NCBI GenBank assembly: GCA_017429835.1
Contig: JAFROD010000006.1
Location: forward strand, 47,914 to 111,913
Origin: Oscillospiraceae bacterium
GTDB lineage: Bacteria > Bacillota > Clostridia > Oscillospirales > Oscillospiraceae
Length of the DNA stretch: 64,000 nt
Reading direction: 5' to 3'
The notes under the pieces were generated by a model. The model was not told the DNA's origin. It saw nothing but the letters and a program-made list of their open reading frames with translations, and ran no database searches. The position numbers were made by a program, and so were the translations under genes. Shown here piece after piece: positions 45,412 through 52,707 of the stretch; the stretch's first letter is position 1; every line of letters starts with the position of its first letter.

Positions 45412-46008
45412 ATGTTCGTGTATGAAAAGAAACTGCAATACCCGGTCAAGATCGCAAGACCGAACCCGAAGCTTGCGAGTATCATCATAAGTCAGTACGG
45501 TGGACCGGACGGGGAGCTCGGCGCGTCGCTGCGGTATCTGTCGCAGCGGTTTTCCATGCCGTATGCGGAGCAGAAAGGGCTGCTGACCGACATCGGCACG
45601 GAGGAATTGGGACATCTGGAGATCGTCGGCGCGATCGTCCATCAGCTCACGAAGAACCTCACGCCGGAGCAGCAGCGCGCGGACGGCTTTGCCGCTTATT
45701 TCGTCGACCACACGCAGGGCGTCTATCCGCAGTTCGCTTCCGGCACGCCGTGGACGGCGGCGACGATGCAGGTCAAGGGCGATCCGATCACCGATCTGAC
45801 GGAAGACCTCGCTGCGGAACAGAAGGCGCGTTCGACCTACGACAACATTCTGCGGCTGAGCGACGATCCGGACGTGAACGACGTGATCAAGTTCCTGCGC
45901 GAGCGGGAGATCGTCCACTTCCAGCGATTCGGCGAAGCGATCCAGAAGCTGCGCGAACGGCTGAACGAGAAGAACGTCTACTATCTCAATCCGGCGATCG
46001 ACCGGTAA
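45412..46008 (+). CDS. cotJC: Spore coat protein CotJC (manganese-catalase family)
   Basis: A 198-residue ferritin-like di-manganese catalase-family protein. Metal-ligand motifs are visible: GELGASLRYLSQR, TEELGHLEIV and LAAEQKARSTYDNI, with REREIVHFQRF at the end. CotJC is a coat component expressed in the mother cell. It is co-transcribed with the fused CotJA-CotJB. Confidence 0.94.
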   Translation: MFVYEKKLQYPVKIARPNPKLASIIISQYGGPDGELGASLRYLSQRFSMPYAEQKGLLTDIGTEELGHLEIVGAIVHQLTKNLTPEQQRADGFAAYFVDHTQGVYPQFASGTPWTAATMQVKGDPITDLTEDLAAEQKARSTYDNILRLSDDPDVNDVIKFLREREIVHFQRFGEAIQKLRERLNEKNVYYLNPAIDR

Positions 46009-46035
46009 ATTTCCCGCTTTCGCTTTTCACCGCGC

Positions 46036-46046
46036 CGTGCTATAAT
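46036..46046 (+). promoter_or_regulatory. Extended -10 promoter of the exonuclease-FliB pair
   Basis: GTGCTATAAT contains TATAAT at 46041-46046 with a TGn extension. No good -35 box is visible. Confidence 0.55.
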
Positions 46047-46068
46047 ACGAAAGACAGGAGTGGAGCCT

Positions 46069-46635
46069 ATGACAGAAAGATATATCGCGTTCGACGTGGA
46101 GACGCCGAACAGCTTGAATCACCGCATGAGCGCGATCGGCATTTCCGTGATCGAGGACGGCGAGGTTGTCCGGGATTTTGACTCGCTGATCAATCCGGAA
46201 ACGCATTTTGACCGCTTCAACGTTCAACTGACGGGCATTTCGCCGTATCTGGTCGAGGACGCGCCGAATTTCGCGCAGATCTGGGAGCTGATCGAGCCGC
46301 TGCTTTCGAGCGGCGTTCTGCTGGCGCATAACGCGCCGTTCGATCTGGGCGTGCTGGCAAGATGCCTGCGTGCTTACGGCATCGCGTGGAAGCCGCGCGT
46401 GCGGTACGCCGATACCTGCCGTATGGCGAGAGCCTGCTATCCGCAGCTTGTCAACCACAGGCTGAACACCGTCAGCGACTACCTCGGCATTGCGCTCGAT
46501 CACCATCAGGCGTCGAGCGACGCGCACGCCTGCGCGGAAATCTTCTGTCGCTGTCAGAAAGACGGCTTGAAGCTCAGCCGTTTTCTGCGCACTTACGATT
46601 TTGACTTAATGAGAACGGTGTGGGGGAGAGAATGA
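46069..46635 (+). CDS. DnaQ-like 3'-5' exonuclease
   Basis: A 188-residue DEDDh exonuclease. Exo I is FDVETPNS (Asp and Glu), Exo II is LLAHNAPFDLGVL, and Exo III is HHQASSDAHACAEIF, ending with the catalytic His and Asp. It resembles stand-alone epsilon/PolC-type proofreading domains. ATG 46069 has AGGAG 8 bp upstream. Its stop overlaps the next gene's start (ATGA). Confidence 0.9.
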   Translation: MTERYIAFDVETPNSLNHRMSAIGISVIEDGEVVRDFDSLINPETHFDRFNVQLTGISPYLVEDAPNFAQIWELIEPLLSSGVLLAHNAPFDLGVLARCLRAYGIAWKPRVRYADTCRMARACYPQLVNHRLNTVSDYLGIALDHHQASSDAHACAEIFCRCQKDGLKLSRFLRTYDFDLMRTVWGRE

Positions 46636-47540
46636 AAGAGATCAAACCGGATTATTACGACGAGTTTTCCTGCACTGCGGGCGATTGCAGGCACACCTGC
46701 TGCCGCGGCTGGGAGATCGACGTTGATGAAACGACGCTTGCGTACTATCAAGCCTTACCGGGAGAACTGGGCGACCGTCTGCGCCGACAGATCGAAGTCG
46801 GCGCAGACGGTACGGCGCAGTTTCGCCTGCGGGAGGATGAAAGCTGCCCGTTCCTGAATGACAAAAATCTATGCGAGCTGATTCCCGTCATCGGCGAGGA
46901 ACACCTGTGTCAGATCTGCACGGATCATCCGCGTTTCCGCAATTTCTTCTCCGACCGGACGGAGATCGGGCTCGGGCTTTGCTGCGAGGAAGCGGCAAGG
47001 TTGATTCTGACAAGGCGGGAGAAGACCCGCTTCATCGAATCGGGGGAGGAAGTCCTCTCGCCGGAGGAAGAAGAGATCGTCCGTCTGCGCGCGAAACTGA
47101 TCGCGCTGGCGCAGGATCGTTCCGAGCCGATCCGAGCGCGGTACGACGCAATTCTTGCCGAGGCGGAGGGAAGTCTGCCTGATTTGACCAGGGCGCAGTG
47201 GGCGGACTTCCTGTTCGGCATGGAGCGGCTGGATTCGGAATGGGAGCGGCGGCTTGACAGCCTGCGAAACAGCGCTGCATCCGAGCGTCTGCCCGACCCC
47301 GTCGCGGAGGAACAGCTTTGCGTCTATTTCCTCTACCGCCATCTTGCCGGCGCGGTCTACGACGGCGACCTTGCCGCAAGAGCGGCGTTCGCCGTTCTGA
47401 GCTGCAAGCTGATTCGTGATATTTGGGCGGCGGAAGGCAGCGCGGAGATGGAAGCGCTGATCGAGATCGCGCGGGAGTATTCAGCGGAGATCGAGTATTC
47501 GGAGGAGAATCTTTGCGCCGTGCTTGATTTTATCGATTAA
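46632..47540 (+). CDS. FliB-family protein (flagellin lysine-N-methylase-like)
   Basis: A 302-residue protein with the Cys motif CTAGDCRHTCCRGWEIDVDE and further cysteines in EEHLCQICTDHPRFRNFF and GLCCEEAARLIL, the pattern of FliB. FliB in Salmonella methylates flagellin lysines, but many Clostridia carry the gene with no flagella; none are seen in this window. The clustered Cys suggest a metal or Fe-S centre. It starts inside the stop of the exonuclease. Confidence 0.85.
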   Translation: MKEIKPDYYDEFSCTAGDCRHTCCRGWEIDVDETTLAYYQALPGELGDRLRRQIEVGADGTAQFRLREDESCPFLNDKNLCELIPVIGEEHLCQICTDHPRFRNFFSDRTEIGLGLCCEEAARLILTRREKTRFIESGEEVLSPEEEEIVRLRAKLIALAQDRSEPIRARYDAILAEAEGSLPDLTRAQWADFLFGMERLDSEWERRLDSLRNSAASERLPDPVAEEQLCVYFLYRHLAGAVYDGDLAARAAFAVLSCKLIRDIWAAEGSAEMEALIEIAREYSAEIEYSEENLCAVLDFID

Positions 47541-47603
47541 AATGACACAAATATGTCATTTAATGAAAAACTATTTGAAACTATCGACAGGTTATGATAC
47601 AAT
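47540..47603 (+). promoter_or_regulatory. Promoter of the LytTR-PAS gene with upstream inverted repeat
   Basis: TTGAAA (47575-47580) and TACAAT (47598-47603) are 17 bp apart. AAATGACA (47540-47547) and TGTCATTT (47554-47561) form an 8-bp inverted repeat just upstream, with no T-run, so an operator is more likely than a terminator. Confidence 0.65.
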
Positions 47604-47633
47604 AAAGAAAAAACTGATCGCGAGGCGTGGAGA

Positions 47634-48326
47634 ATGTCAATCCAAATCGATAAATTCTTCAGGAAAAATCAAATCGTCCCAAAAGAAATCTTATATTTAG
47701 TGCGCGAGGAAGGCAAGACCGCTATCTATCTGACCGACGGGCGCAGCGTGCAGACCTTTACCCCGCTGAAAACCGTGATCGAAGGTCTGCAGGGGGTCAG
47801 AATGCTGAGCGTCAACAAGGGCGTCGCGGTGAATGAGATGCAGATCGTCAACGTGGATAACGGCTGCTATACGATGACGGACGGTCGCGCCTTCCGCGGC
47901 AGAGTTCGCACGCCGGGCGAGCATAGCCGCAACAAAACGATGATCAACCGCCGAATGTCTACGCCGCAGACGACGGAGCCGCTGGTCAGCCGATTTACCA
48001 TTATGGACAATTTCCCGCTGCCGTTCTGTATCGTCGAGCTGGTCTTCGGCAGAGACGGCCACGGCATCGATTTCCTCTTCCGTTACTGCAACAAGGCGAT
48101 GGAAGACTATGAGCAGATTGACAGAGAGAATCTTGTGAATCGCACCTATTATGAGGTTTTCCCGAAGGGCGAGCGGAAATGGCTGATCGCGTTCTCTGAC
48201 ATCGCGCTGCACGGCGGTCAAAAGGTGATCGAGGATTTCAAGACAGGTCGCGGGCCGGTCAGAGTGTATTGCTTCCAGTTGGAAGAGGGCTTCTGCGCCT
48301 GTGCGCTTGTCTCGGATAAAACATAA
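47634..48326 (+). CDS. LytTR-PAS domain protein (putative transcriptional regulator)
   Basis: A 230-residue protein. The first half reads like a LytTR DNA-binding domain (EILYLVREEGKTAIYLTDGR, then VNEMQIVNVDNGCYTMTDGR). The second half, from about residue 120, is a PAS-like sensor (FTIMDNFPLPFCIVEL, YCNKAMEDYEQIDRENLVNR). No receiver domain is present, so it may sense a small ligand directly. I infer a regulator function; no target is apparent. It has its own promoter and terminator. Confidence 0.7.
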   Translation: MSIQIDKFFRKNQIVPKEILYLVREEGKTAIYLTDGRSVQTFTPLKTVIEGLQGVRMLSVNKGVAVNEMQIVNVDNGCYTMTDGRAFRGRVRTPGEHSRNKTMINRRMSTPQTTEPLVSRFTIMDNFPLPFCIVELVFGRDGHGIDFLFRYCNKAMEDYEQIDRENLVNRTYYEVFPKGERKWLIAFSDIALHGGQKVIEDFKTGRGPVRVYCFQLEEGFCACALVSDKT

Positions 48327-48339
48327 TGAAATATGCAAA

Positions 48340-48374
48340 AGCCGCAGCAGGCGATGACCTGCTGCGGCTGTTTT
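48340..48374. terminator. Bidirectional terminator at a convergent junction
   Basis: AGCCGCAGCAGG (48340-48351) pairs with CCTGCTGCGGCT (48358-48369). GTTTTA follows on plus, TTTTGC on minus, serving both convergent genes. Confidence 0.88.
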
Positions 48375-48933
48375 ATTGTCTGGGGATCGGGGGCGGCGTT
48401 AGATGACGGACGGGGAAGGCGCCGGTGCCGTCTCCGACCATGGAGCGGTACTCATGCGCCAGAAACCGCCACGTATTCTTGTCGATGTCGCCGCTCTTCG
48501 GAAGACCGCAGCAGGCCTGCAGCCATTTGATCGCTTGCTCCGTTTTGGCGTCCAGTCTGCCGGTGACGTCGACGGCGGGCAAATCGGGGATATAACGGCT
48601 CAGCGCCTTGATCATCGCCTGCACCAAATAGATATTGGTATTGTCGCAGCCCTTTTCCATGACCTGATGCGGCTGCATGATGATGTCCAGGGGCGTTGCC
48701 GGCTGCCGATCGACGATTTCGTTCTCATACGCTCTTTTCAGCGCGCTCCAAGTTTCCGCGTCGACGACGCCGGTCACCGGAATGCCGTGCGTTCGCTGGA
48801 ATCTTTCGACTGCTTTTTGCGTATGCGTCCCGTAGACTCCCTCCTCAAACGGCGCGCCGTCCGGCGCGAGGGTACGGAGCATTTCCTGCAATTCACCGAT
48901 CGGAACAGAATCCTGCGGATGGTCTGAATTCAT
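48373..48933 (-). CDS. Peptidoglycan-binding-domain protein
   Basis: A 186-residue protein with two PG_binding_1-type repeats (GVYGTHTQKAVERFQRTHGI and VTGRLDAKTEQAIKWLQACC). It has no signal peptide and no catalytic domain. It is the last of three genes on the minus strand (50474 to 48373) with the SpoIID-like protein. Lack of a signal peptide fits a spore coat or cortex role from the mother cell. The ending RHLTPPPIPRQ is proline-rich. Confidence 0.85.
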   Translation of the reverse strand: MNSDHPQDSVPIGELQEMLRTLAPDGAPFEEGVYGTHTQKAVERFQRTHGIPVTGVVDAETWSALKRAYENEIVDRQPATPLDIIMQPHQVMEKGCDNTNIYLVQAMIKALSRYIPDLPAVDVTGRLDAKTEQAIKWLQACCGLPKSGDIDKNTWRFLAHEYRSMVGDGTGAFPVRHLTPPPIPRQ

Positions 48934-48945
48934 AACTGCCTCCTG

Positions 48946-50085
48946 TCAGATATTATTGTCGCGGTCATTCAGCCGCAGCGGACGCCCCGGGTATTGCAGG
49001 AAAGAGGACTCCGACGTGCCGAGAATGCCGGCGACGCGGTTGCGCATGGAGTTCCACGTTGCGGGGCCGACGATGCCGTCCGGGGTCAAACCGGCGAACC
49101 GCTGGTACGCAATCACAGCGTTCTGCGTCTGCGGGCCGAAAATGCCGTCGATGTTGATACGCGGAACGGTCGGAAGATAGTCCGACAGCACCTGCAGCAT
49201 ATACTGAAGCTGCCGTACCTGCTGACCGCGGCTGCCCGACTGCAAGCGGTTCGGCGCCTGCCAATCAAACGAGATATAGGTCTGCCCCAGCGATTCCAGT
49301 TCGTTGAGCCGATTGACGGCAACGTAGAGCTGCTCCATCTGATTCCAGGTCGATCTGCCGATGACGCCATCCGGCGTCAGATTGAAGATCCGCTGCAGAG
49401 CAAGCACGGCGGCTTCCGTCTGACGACCAAAGATACCGTCCTCCGGAAAGATCGGCGGGATTGCCGGATAGTTTTTGCCGATCCGGTTCAGAATGATCTG
49501 CGCCTGCAATACTTTTGCTCCGCGCGAACCGACTCGCAGCGGCGTGCCGGGATAGGAGGGCGTATAGCCGCGTACCGGCGCGTTGGTAACGATCTCAATG
49601 TTGTTTCCGTAGTATCTGCGCAGAATTTGAACGGCGTCCAAGCCCTGCGCAGCAAGATCCTGCGAACCCCACTGGCTCAGCCCTGCGCAGGTGACGGTCG
49701 TGCCGTTGCAGAATTTCGCTGCCAGCGGCTCGATAAAGCCGACGCGACGGATATAGCTGGTGTAAAGACTGTCGGCAAGCTCGGCGATCGTGTCGAAAAG
49801 GTTTCTGCCGTAAATGAACTTCTGGTCTATTTCCGTAGTGGACGTGATATCGAAATTGTAGCCGCGGCTGCGGTAGTATTCGGTATAAAACCGATTCAGC
49901 GCAAAGGACGTAATCGCGAGAATATTCGCCCGCAGTGCGCTTTCGTCCCAGGTGGGGTAGACCTCGCTGGACGCGACATTCTTCACGTAGTCGCTGAACG
50001 TGACCTCGACGTTCGCGGCGTAGGAATCCGGGGGCCCCAGATGAACGGTGATCGTTTTCGGTATGTAGGGTACGATGCTGACCAT
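48946..50085 (-). CDS. SpoIID-like domain plus two peptidoglycan-binding domains
   Basis: A 379-residue protein. Residues 1 to about 165 resemble SpoIID/LytB sequences (DYVKNVASSEVYPTWDESAL, then ALRANILAITSFALNRF and CAGLSQWGSQDLAAQG). Two PG_binding_1 repeats follow at about 185-260 and 285-355 (FGRQTEAAVLALQRIFNLTP, FGPQTQNAVIAYQRFAGLTP). No signal peptide is visible. SpoIID proteins degrade spore peptidoglycan during engulfment; this soluble variant may act in the coat or cortex. It lies 2 bp from the upstream gene and 12 bp from the downstream one. Confidence 0.85.
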   Translation of the reverse strand: MVSIVPYIPKTITVHLGPPDSYAANVEVTFSDYVKNVASSEVYPTWDESALRANILAITSFALNRFYTEYYRSRGYNFDITSTTEIDQKFIYGRNLFDTIAELADSLYTSYIRRVGFIEPLAAKFCNGTTVTCAGLSQWGSQDLAAQGLDAVQILRRYYGNNIEIVTNAPVRGYTPSYPGTPLRVGSRGAKVLQAQIILNRIGKNYPAIPPIFPEDGIFGRQTEAAVLALQRIFNLTPDGVIGRSTWNQMEQLYVAVNRLNELESLGQTYISFDWQAPNRLQSGSRGQQVRQLQYMLQVLSDYLPTVPRINIDGIFGPQTQNAVIAYQRFAGLTPDGIVGPATWNSMRNRVAGILGTSESSFLQYPGRPLRLNDRDNNI

Positions 50086-50087
50086 GG

Positions 50088-50474
50088 CTACAGATCCTGC
50101 GCCGTGATATCCACGACGTCTGTCATATTGAACACTTCCGGCGTTCTGCTCTGCGGTACGAGCGAAATATCCTGCTGCGACTGGATGCCGGGGAAGAGCT
50201 GGACGTTTTCGATCAGCGCGCGGTCATAGCCGGGGCGATCCACCGTGACGTCCACAAGCGCGTAGGGGATCGGGCCGCCGGGACTCAGGCTTTCGTTCAA
50301 ATCCGGAGTTCCGATCGCGATATTCGGCACAACGCCGCTTCGATCCGTGATCCGCACTGCGAGCAGCTTCACGCCGCCCGAGGTATTCTGCGTGACGGTC
50401 ACGGTCGCGTCCTGGATCGGAAGCTCCGCATCAGATGTTGAAATACGAACGGTCAAGTATCCGGTTCCGGTCAT
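50088..50474 (-). CDS. Beta-sandwich protein with carboxypeptidase-regulatory-like fold
   Basis: A 128-residue protein (GYLTVRISTSDAELPIQDAT, DRSGVVPNIAI, VTVDRPGYDRALIENVQLFP) resembling carboxypeptidase-regulatory-like beta-sandwich domains, without signal peptide. ATG 50474 follows GAGGAGGTGTATT. It is first in the operon with the SpoIID-like protein. CATATACT about 25 bp upstream resembles -10 boxes of mother-cell sigma factors (sigma-E/K); this is tentative. Confidence 0.7.
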   Translation of the reverse strand: MTGTGYLTVRISTSDAELPIQDATVTVTQNTSGGVKLLAVRITDRSGVVPNIAIGTPDLNESLSPGGPIPYALVDVTVDRPGYDRALIENVQLFPGIQSQQDISLVPQSRTPEVFNMTDVVDITAQDL

Positions 50475-50510
50475 AATACACCTCCTCGGAACAGTATATG
50501 CGGGAAAACG

Positions 50511-50537
50511 AAAAAGGGTGCGCAATGCACCCTTTTA
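50511..50537 (-). terminator. Terminator overlapping the end of the helical protein gene
   Basis: AAAAGGGTGC and GCACCCTTTT enclose a short loop; TTTTTCGTTTT follows on the minus strand. Confidence 0.88.
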
Positions 50538-50966
50538 CAGATATTGTTTCATTTGATTGATATTGTCCTGTTCGGTCTGCAGGAGCCGTTTGGACAACCC
50601 GGAGACCTTCGGCTCCAGCATGCCCATCGTGCGGATATTGTGCATGCTCTTGATCATGCCGCGGGTATTGCCCTGCAGCATCAGCTCCGCGATCTTCGTG
50701 GTCGGGTCAACGGCGGCGCGAACGCGTAGCTTGGAGGAGAGGGCAGAGCCGTAGCGGGCGATCGGCGTAACGTCCTTCGGCTTGCCGCACCGATCCTGCA
50801 AAAGCTGATCTGCCTCCTCATAGATTTTTGCGTACTCCTCGTATTGCTGCCGCAGCGCGGAACGGAAATTGCGGTTGACCGTCTCGTCCATGACTGCTTT
50901 GATCCCGTAGCAACCCATCTGCGTCGTCTTCCGTATGGAGTTCAGCATATCAATTTCATTGCTCAT
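50535..50966 (-). CDS. Helical protein of unknown function (possible coat protein)
   Basis: A 143-residue, fully helical protein (NEIDMLNSIRKTTQMGCYGI, FRSALRQQYEEYAKIYEEAD, ELMLQGNTRGMIKSMHNIRT). The pattern suggests a ferritin-like four-helix bundle, but clear metal ligands are not evident. It has no signal peptide. Position among spore genes suggests a sporulation role. ATG 50966 follows GAGGTGATTTGG. I do not recognise a named family. Confidence 0.75.
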   Translation of the reverse strand: MSNEIDMLNSIRKTTQMGCYGIKAVMDETVNRNFRSALRQQYEEYAKIYEEADQLLQDRCGKPKDVTPIARYGSALSSKLRVRAAVDPTTKIAELMLQGNTRGMIKSMHNIRTMGMLEPKVSGLSKRLLQTEQDNINQMKQYL

Positions 50967-51010
50967 CCAAATCACCTCATATATAGCGTTGCCGCGAACA
51001 GCCTGAAATA

Positions 51011-51047
51011 TACGCGCAGTGCCGTCACTTTTTGACGGCACTGCGTA
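51011..51047 (-). terminator. Long hairpin downstream of the N/Q-rich microprotein
   Basis: TACGC(GC)AGTGCCGTCA and TGACGGCACTGCGTA form a 15 bp stem with a 2-base bulge. The T-run on the minus strand is poor (ATATTTC), so it may be a weak terminator or a stabilising 3' structure. Confidence 0.55.
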
Positions 51048-51061
51048 TGCTGATGCTTTGC

Positions 51062-51181
51062 TTATTTGTGGTTCTGATTGCTGCTCTGATTGCTGCTCTG
51101 ATTGCTGCTCTGATTGCTCTCGTTGTTCTGATTACTGTTCTGATTCTTGTTCTGATTGCTGTTCTGCTTGCGGTTTTCCAT
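51062..51181 (-). CDS. Asn/Gln/Ser-rich 39-residue protein
   Basis: A small open frame starting MENRKQNSNQNKNQ, with AAGGGGG 9 bp before its ATG. The composition is extreme: 14 Asn, 8 Gln and 9 Ser in 39 residues, built from SNQ/NQN steps with three SSNQ repeats near the end. It lies 62 bp downstream of spoVAE. Low-complexity Asn/Gln-rich small proteins occur among spore proteins (for example the Gln-rich gamma-type SASPs), so a spore protein is plausible but unproven. Confidence 0.6.
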   Translation of the reverse strand: MENRKQNSNQNKNQNSNQNNESNQSSNQSSNQSSNQNHK

Positions 51182-51243
51182 GAGATTTTCCCCCTTATCG
51201 TATTTACGGATGACTCCGTATCGTTAGTGTACCCGATGACGCG

Positions 51244-51597
51244 TCATTTATCCTTCGGCTTGAAAATCAAGCCTGCGAGCAGCCCGAAAAGGACGGCGGC
51301 GCATATCCCTGCGGCGGCTGCCGTGAGCCCGCCGGTGAAAATGCCGAGAAAACCGTCCTTCGCAACCGCCTCGCGCACGCCCTTCGCGAGCGTGTTGCCG
51401 AAGCCCGTCAGCGGGACGGTCGCGCCCGCGCCGGCAAAGTCCGCGAGCTTCGGATAGAGGCCGACCGCACCCAGAAATACGCCCGCGACGACGTAGGAAA
51501 CGAGAATCCGCGCGGGAGTCAGTTTTGTTTTGTCGATCAAAATCTGACCGATGACGCATAATGCGCCGCCGATCACAAACGCCCAGACGTAGTCCAT
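51244..51597 (-). CDS. spoVAE: Stage V sporulation protein AE
   Basis: A 117-residue membrane protein with about four helices, matching SpoVAE (DYVWAFVIGGALCVIGQILI, LVSYVVAGVFLGAVGLYPKL). SpoVA proteins form the channel for dipicolinic acid uptake and release in spores. It is 4 bp downstream of spoVAD. spoVAC, normally first in this group, is not here. Confidence 0.94.
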   Translation of the reverse strand: MDYVWAFVIGGALCVIGQILIDKTKLTPARILVSYVVAGVFLGAVGLYPKLADFAGAGATVPLTGFGNTLAKGVREAVAKDGFLGIFTGGLTAAAAGICAAVLFGLLAGLIFKPKDK

Positions 51598-51601
51598 TTT
51601 C

Positions 51602-52621
51602 TCAGCTCCTTTCCGCGCAGATCGTGACGGCGTGGCAGACGGCGGGAATGGACTCGCCCTGCTGCGTGGTCAGAGGTGACAGCAGAGCGCCCGTGCCGCA
51701 GAACAGCAGCTTACTGATCTCACGCTGCCGCATTTTCCGCAGCAGATGACCGCACAGCACGCTCGCGCTGCAGCCGCAGCCGCTGCCGCCGCAGTGGACG
51801 TCCTGCCGCTTGCAGTCAAAGATCAAAACGCCGCAATCCTGATAGCGGTCTTCCATTTTGACGCCGTCGCGGTCAAATAGATCCTTGACGATTTGATATC
51901 CGAGCTTTCCGAGGTCGCCCGTTACGATTAGATCGTAGTCCTCCGGCGACGTGCGGAGATCGTCAAAATGGGCGCGGAGCGTCTCATACGCCGCAGGCGC
52001 CATCGCTGCGCCCATGTTTGCCGCGTCCTTGATACCGGCGTCGATGATCGAGCCTACCGTCGCGTTCAGAAGAAACGGCCCGTCACCCTTCTGCCCGACC
52101 ACGACCGCGCCCGCGCCCGTCACCGTCCATTGCGCGGTCGGCGTGCGCTGCCCGCCGTAGGCGAGCGGGAAACGGTACTGCCGCTCCGAGGAGGCAAAGT
52201 GCGAGGAGGTCAGAGCGAGCGCCCTGCGGCAGTAGCCCGCGTTGACGCTCATTGCCGCCAGCATCAAGCTTTCCGCCATCGTAGAGCACGCACCGTACAG
52301 CCCGAAGGTAGGGACGTTGCGGTCGCGCATGCAGAAGCTCGAACCGACGCACTGGTTCAGAAGATCGCCGACAAAGGCGGCGTCAAGCTGATCCTCGCGC
52401 AGCGACGCTTTTTGAAGGGCAAGCTCCATGGCGGTTTTCTGCATCTGCGTTTCCGCTTTTTCCCAAGTTTTTTGACCGAATTTCGTATCCTTTGAGGTTT
52501 TGTCGAACGTGTTGCCGAGCGGCCCTTCCGCTTCCTTTTTTCCTGCGACGGACGCAAAGGAAAGGATTGCGGGGGCTTCGTTGAATACGAAGCTTTGCCT
52601 GCCGCGATGCGCTGATTCCAT
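51602..52621 (-). CDS. spoVAD: Stage V sporulation protein AD
   Basis: A 339-residue thiolase-fold protein that binds dipicolinic acid in Bacillus. Typical stretches are FNEAPAILSFASVAGKKE, FGLYGACSTMAESLM and ALTSSHFASSERQYRFPL. ATG 52621 follows GGAGGGAGTCT. The upstream 40 bp hold an inverted repeat CTTCTGC/GCAGAAG around CATAATA, a possible forespore-type -10. Genes in order: spoVAD, spoVAE, microprotein. Confidence 0.94.
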   Translation of the reverse strand: MESAHRGRQSFVFNEAPAILSFASVAGKKEAEGPLGNTFDKTSKDTKFGQKTWEKAETQMQKTAMELALQKASLREDQLDAAFVGDLLNQCVGSSFCMRDRNVPTFGLYGACSTMAESLMLAAMSVNAGYCRRALALTSSHFASSERQYRFPLAYGGQRTPTAQWTVTGAGAVVVGQKGDGPFLLNATVGSIIDAGIKDAANMGAAMAPAAYETLRAHFDDLRTSPEDYDLIVTGDLGKLGYQIVKDLFDRDGVKMEDRYQDCGVLIFDCKRQDVHCGGSGCGCSASVLCGHLLRKMRQREISKLLFCGTGALLSPLTTQQGESIPAVCHAVTICAERS

Positions 52622-52663
52622 AGACTCCCTCCAAAACAATTCTTCTGCTATTATGCGCAGAAG

Positions 52664-52697
52664 CGCAAAAAAAACCGCCCTCAAACGAGAGCGGTAT
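52664..52697 (-). terminator. Terminator after the NlpC/P60 gene
   Basis: CCGCTCTC and GAGGGCGG enclose GTTT; TTTTTTTTG follows on the minus strand. It separates this gene from spoVAD. Confidence 0.9.
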
Positions 52698-52707
52698 TAT
52701 TTGTCAA

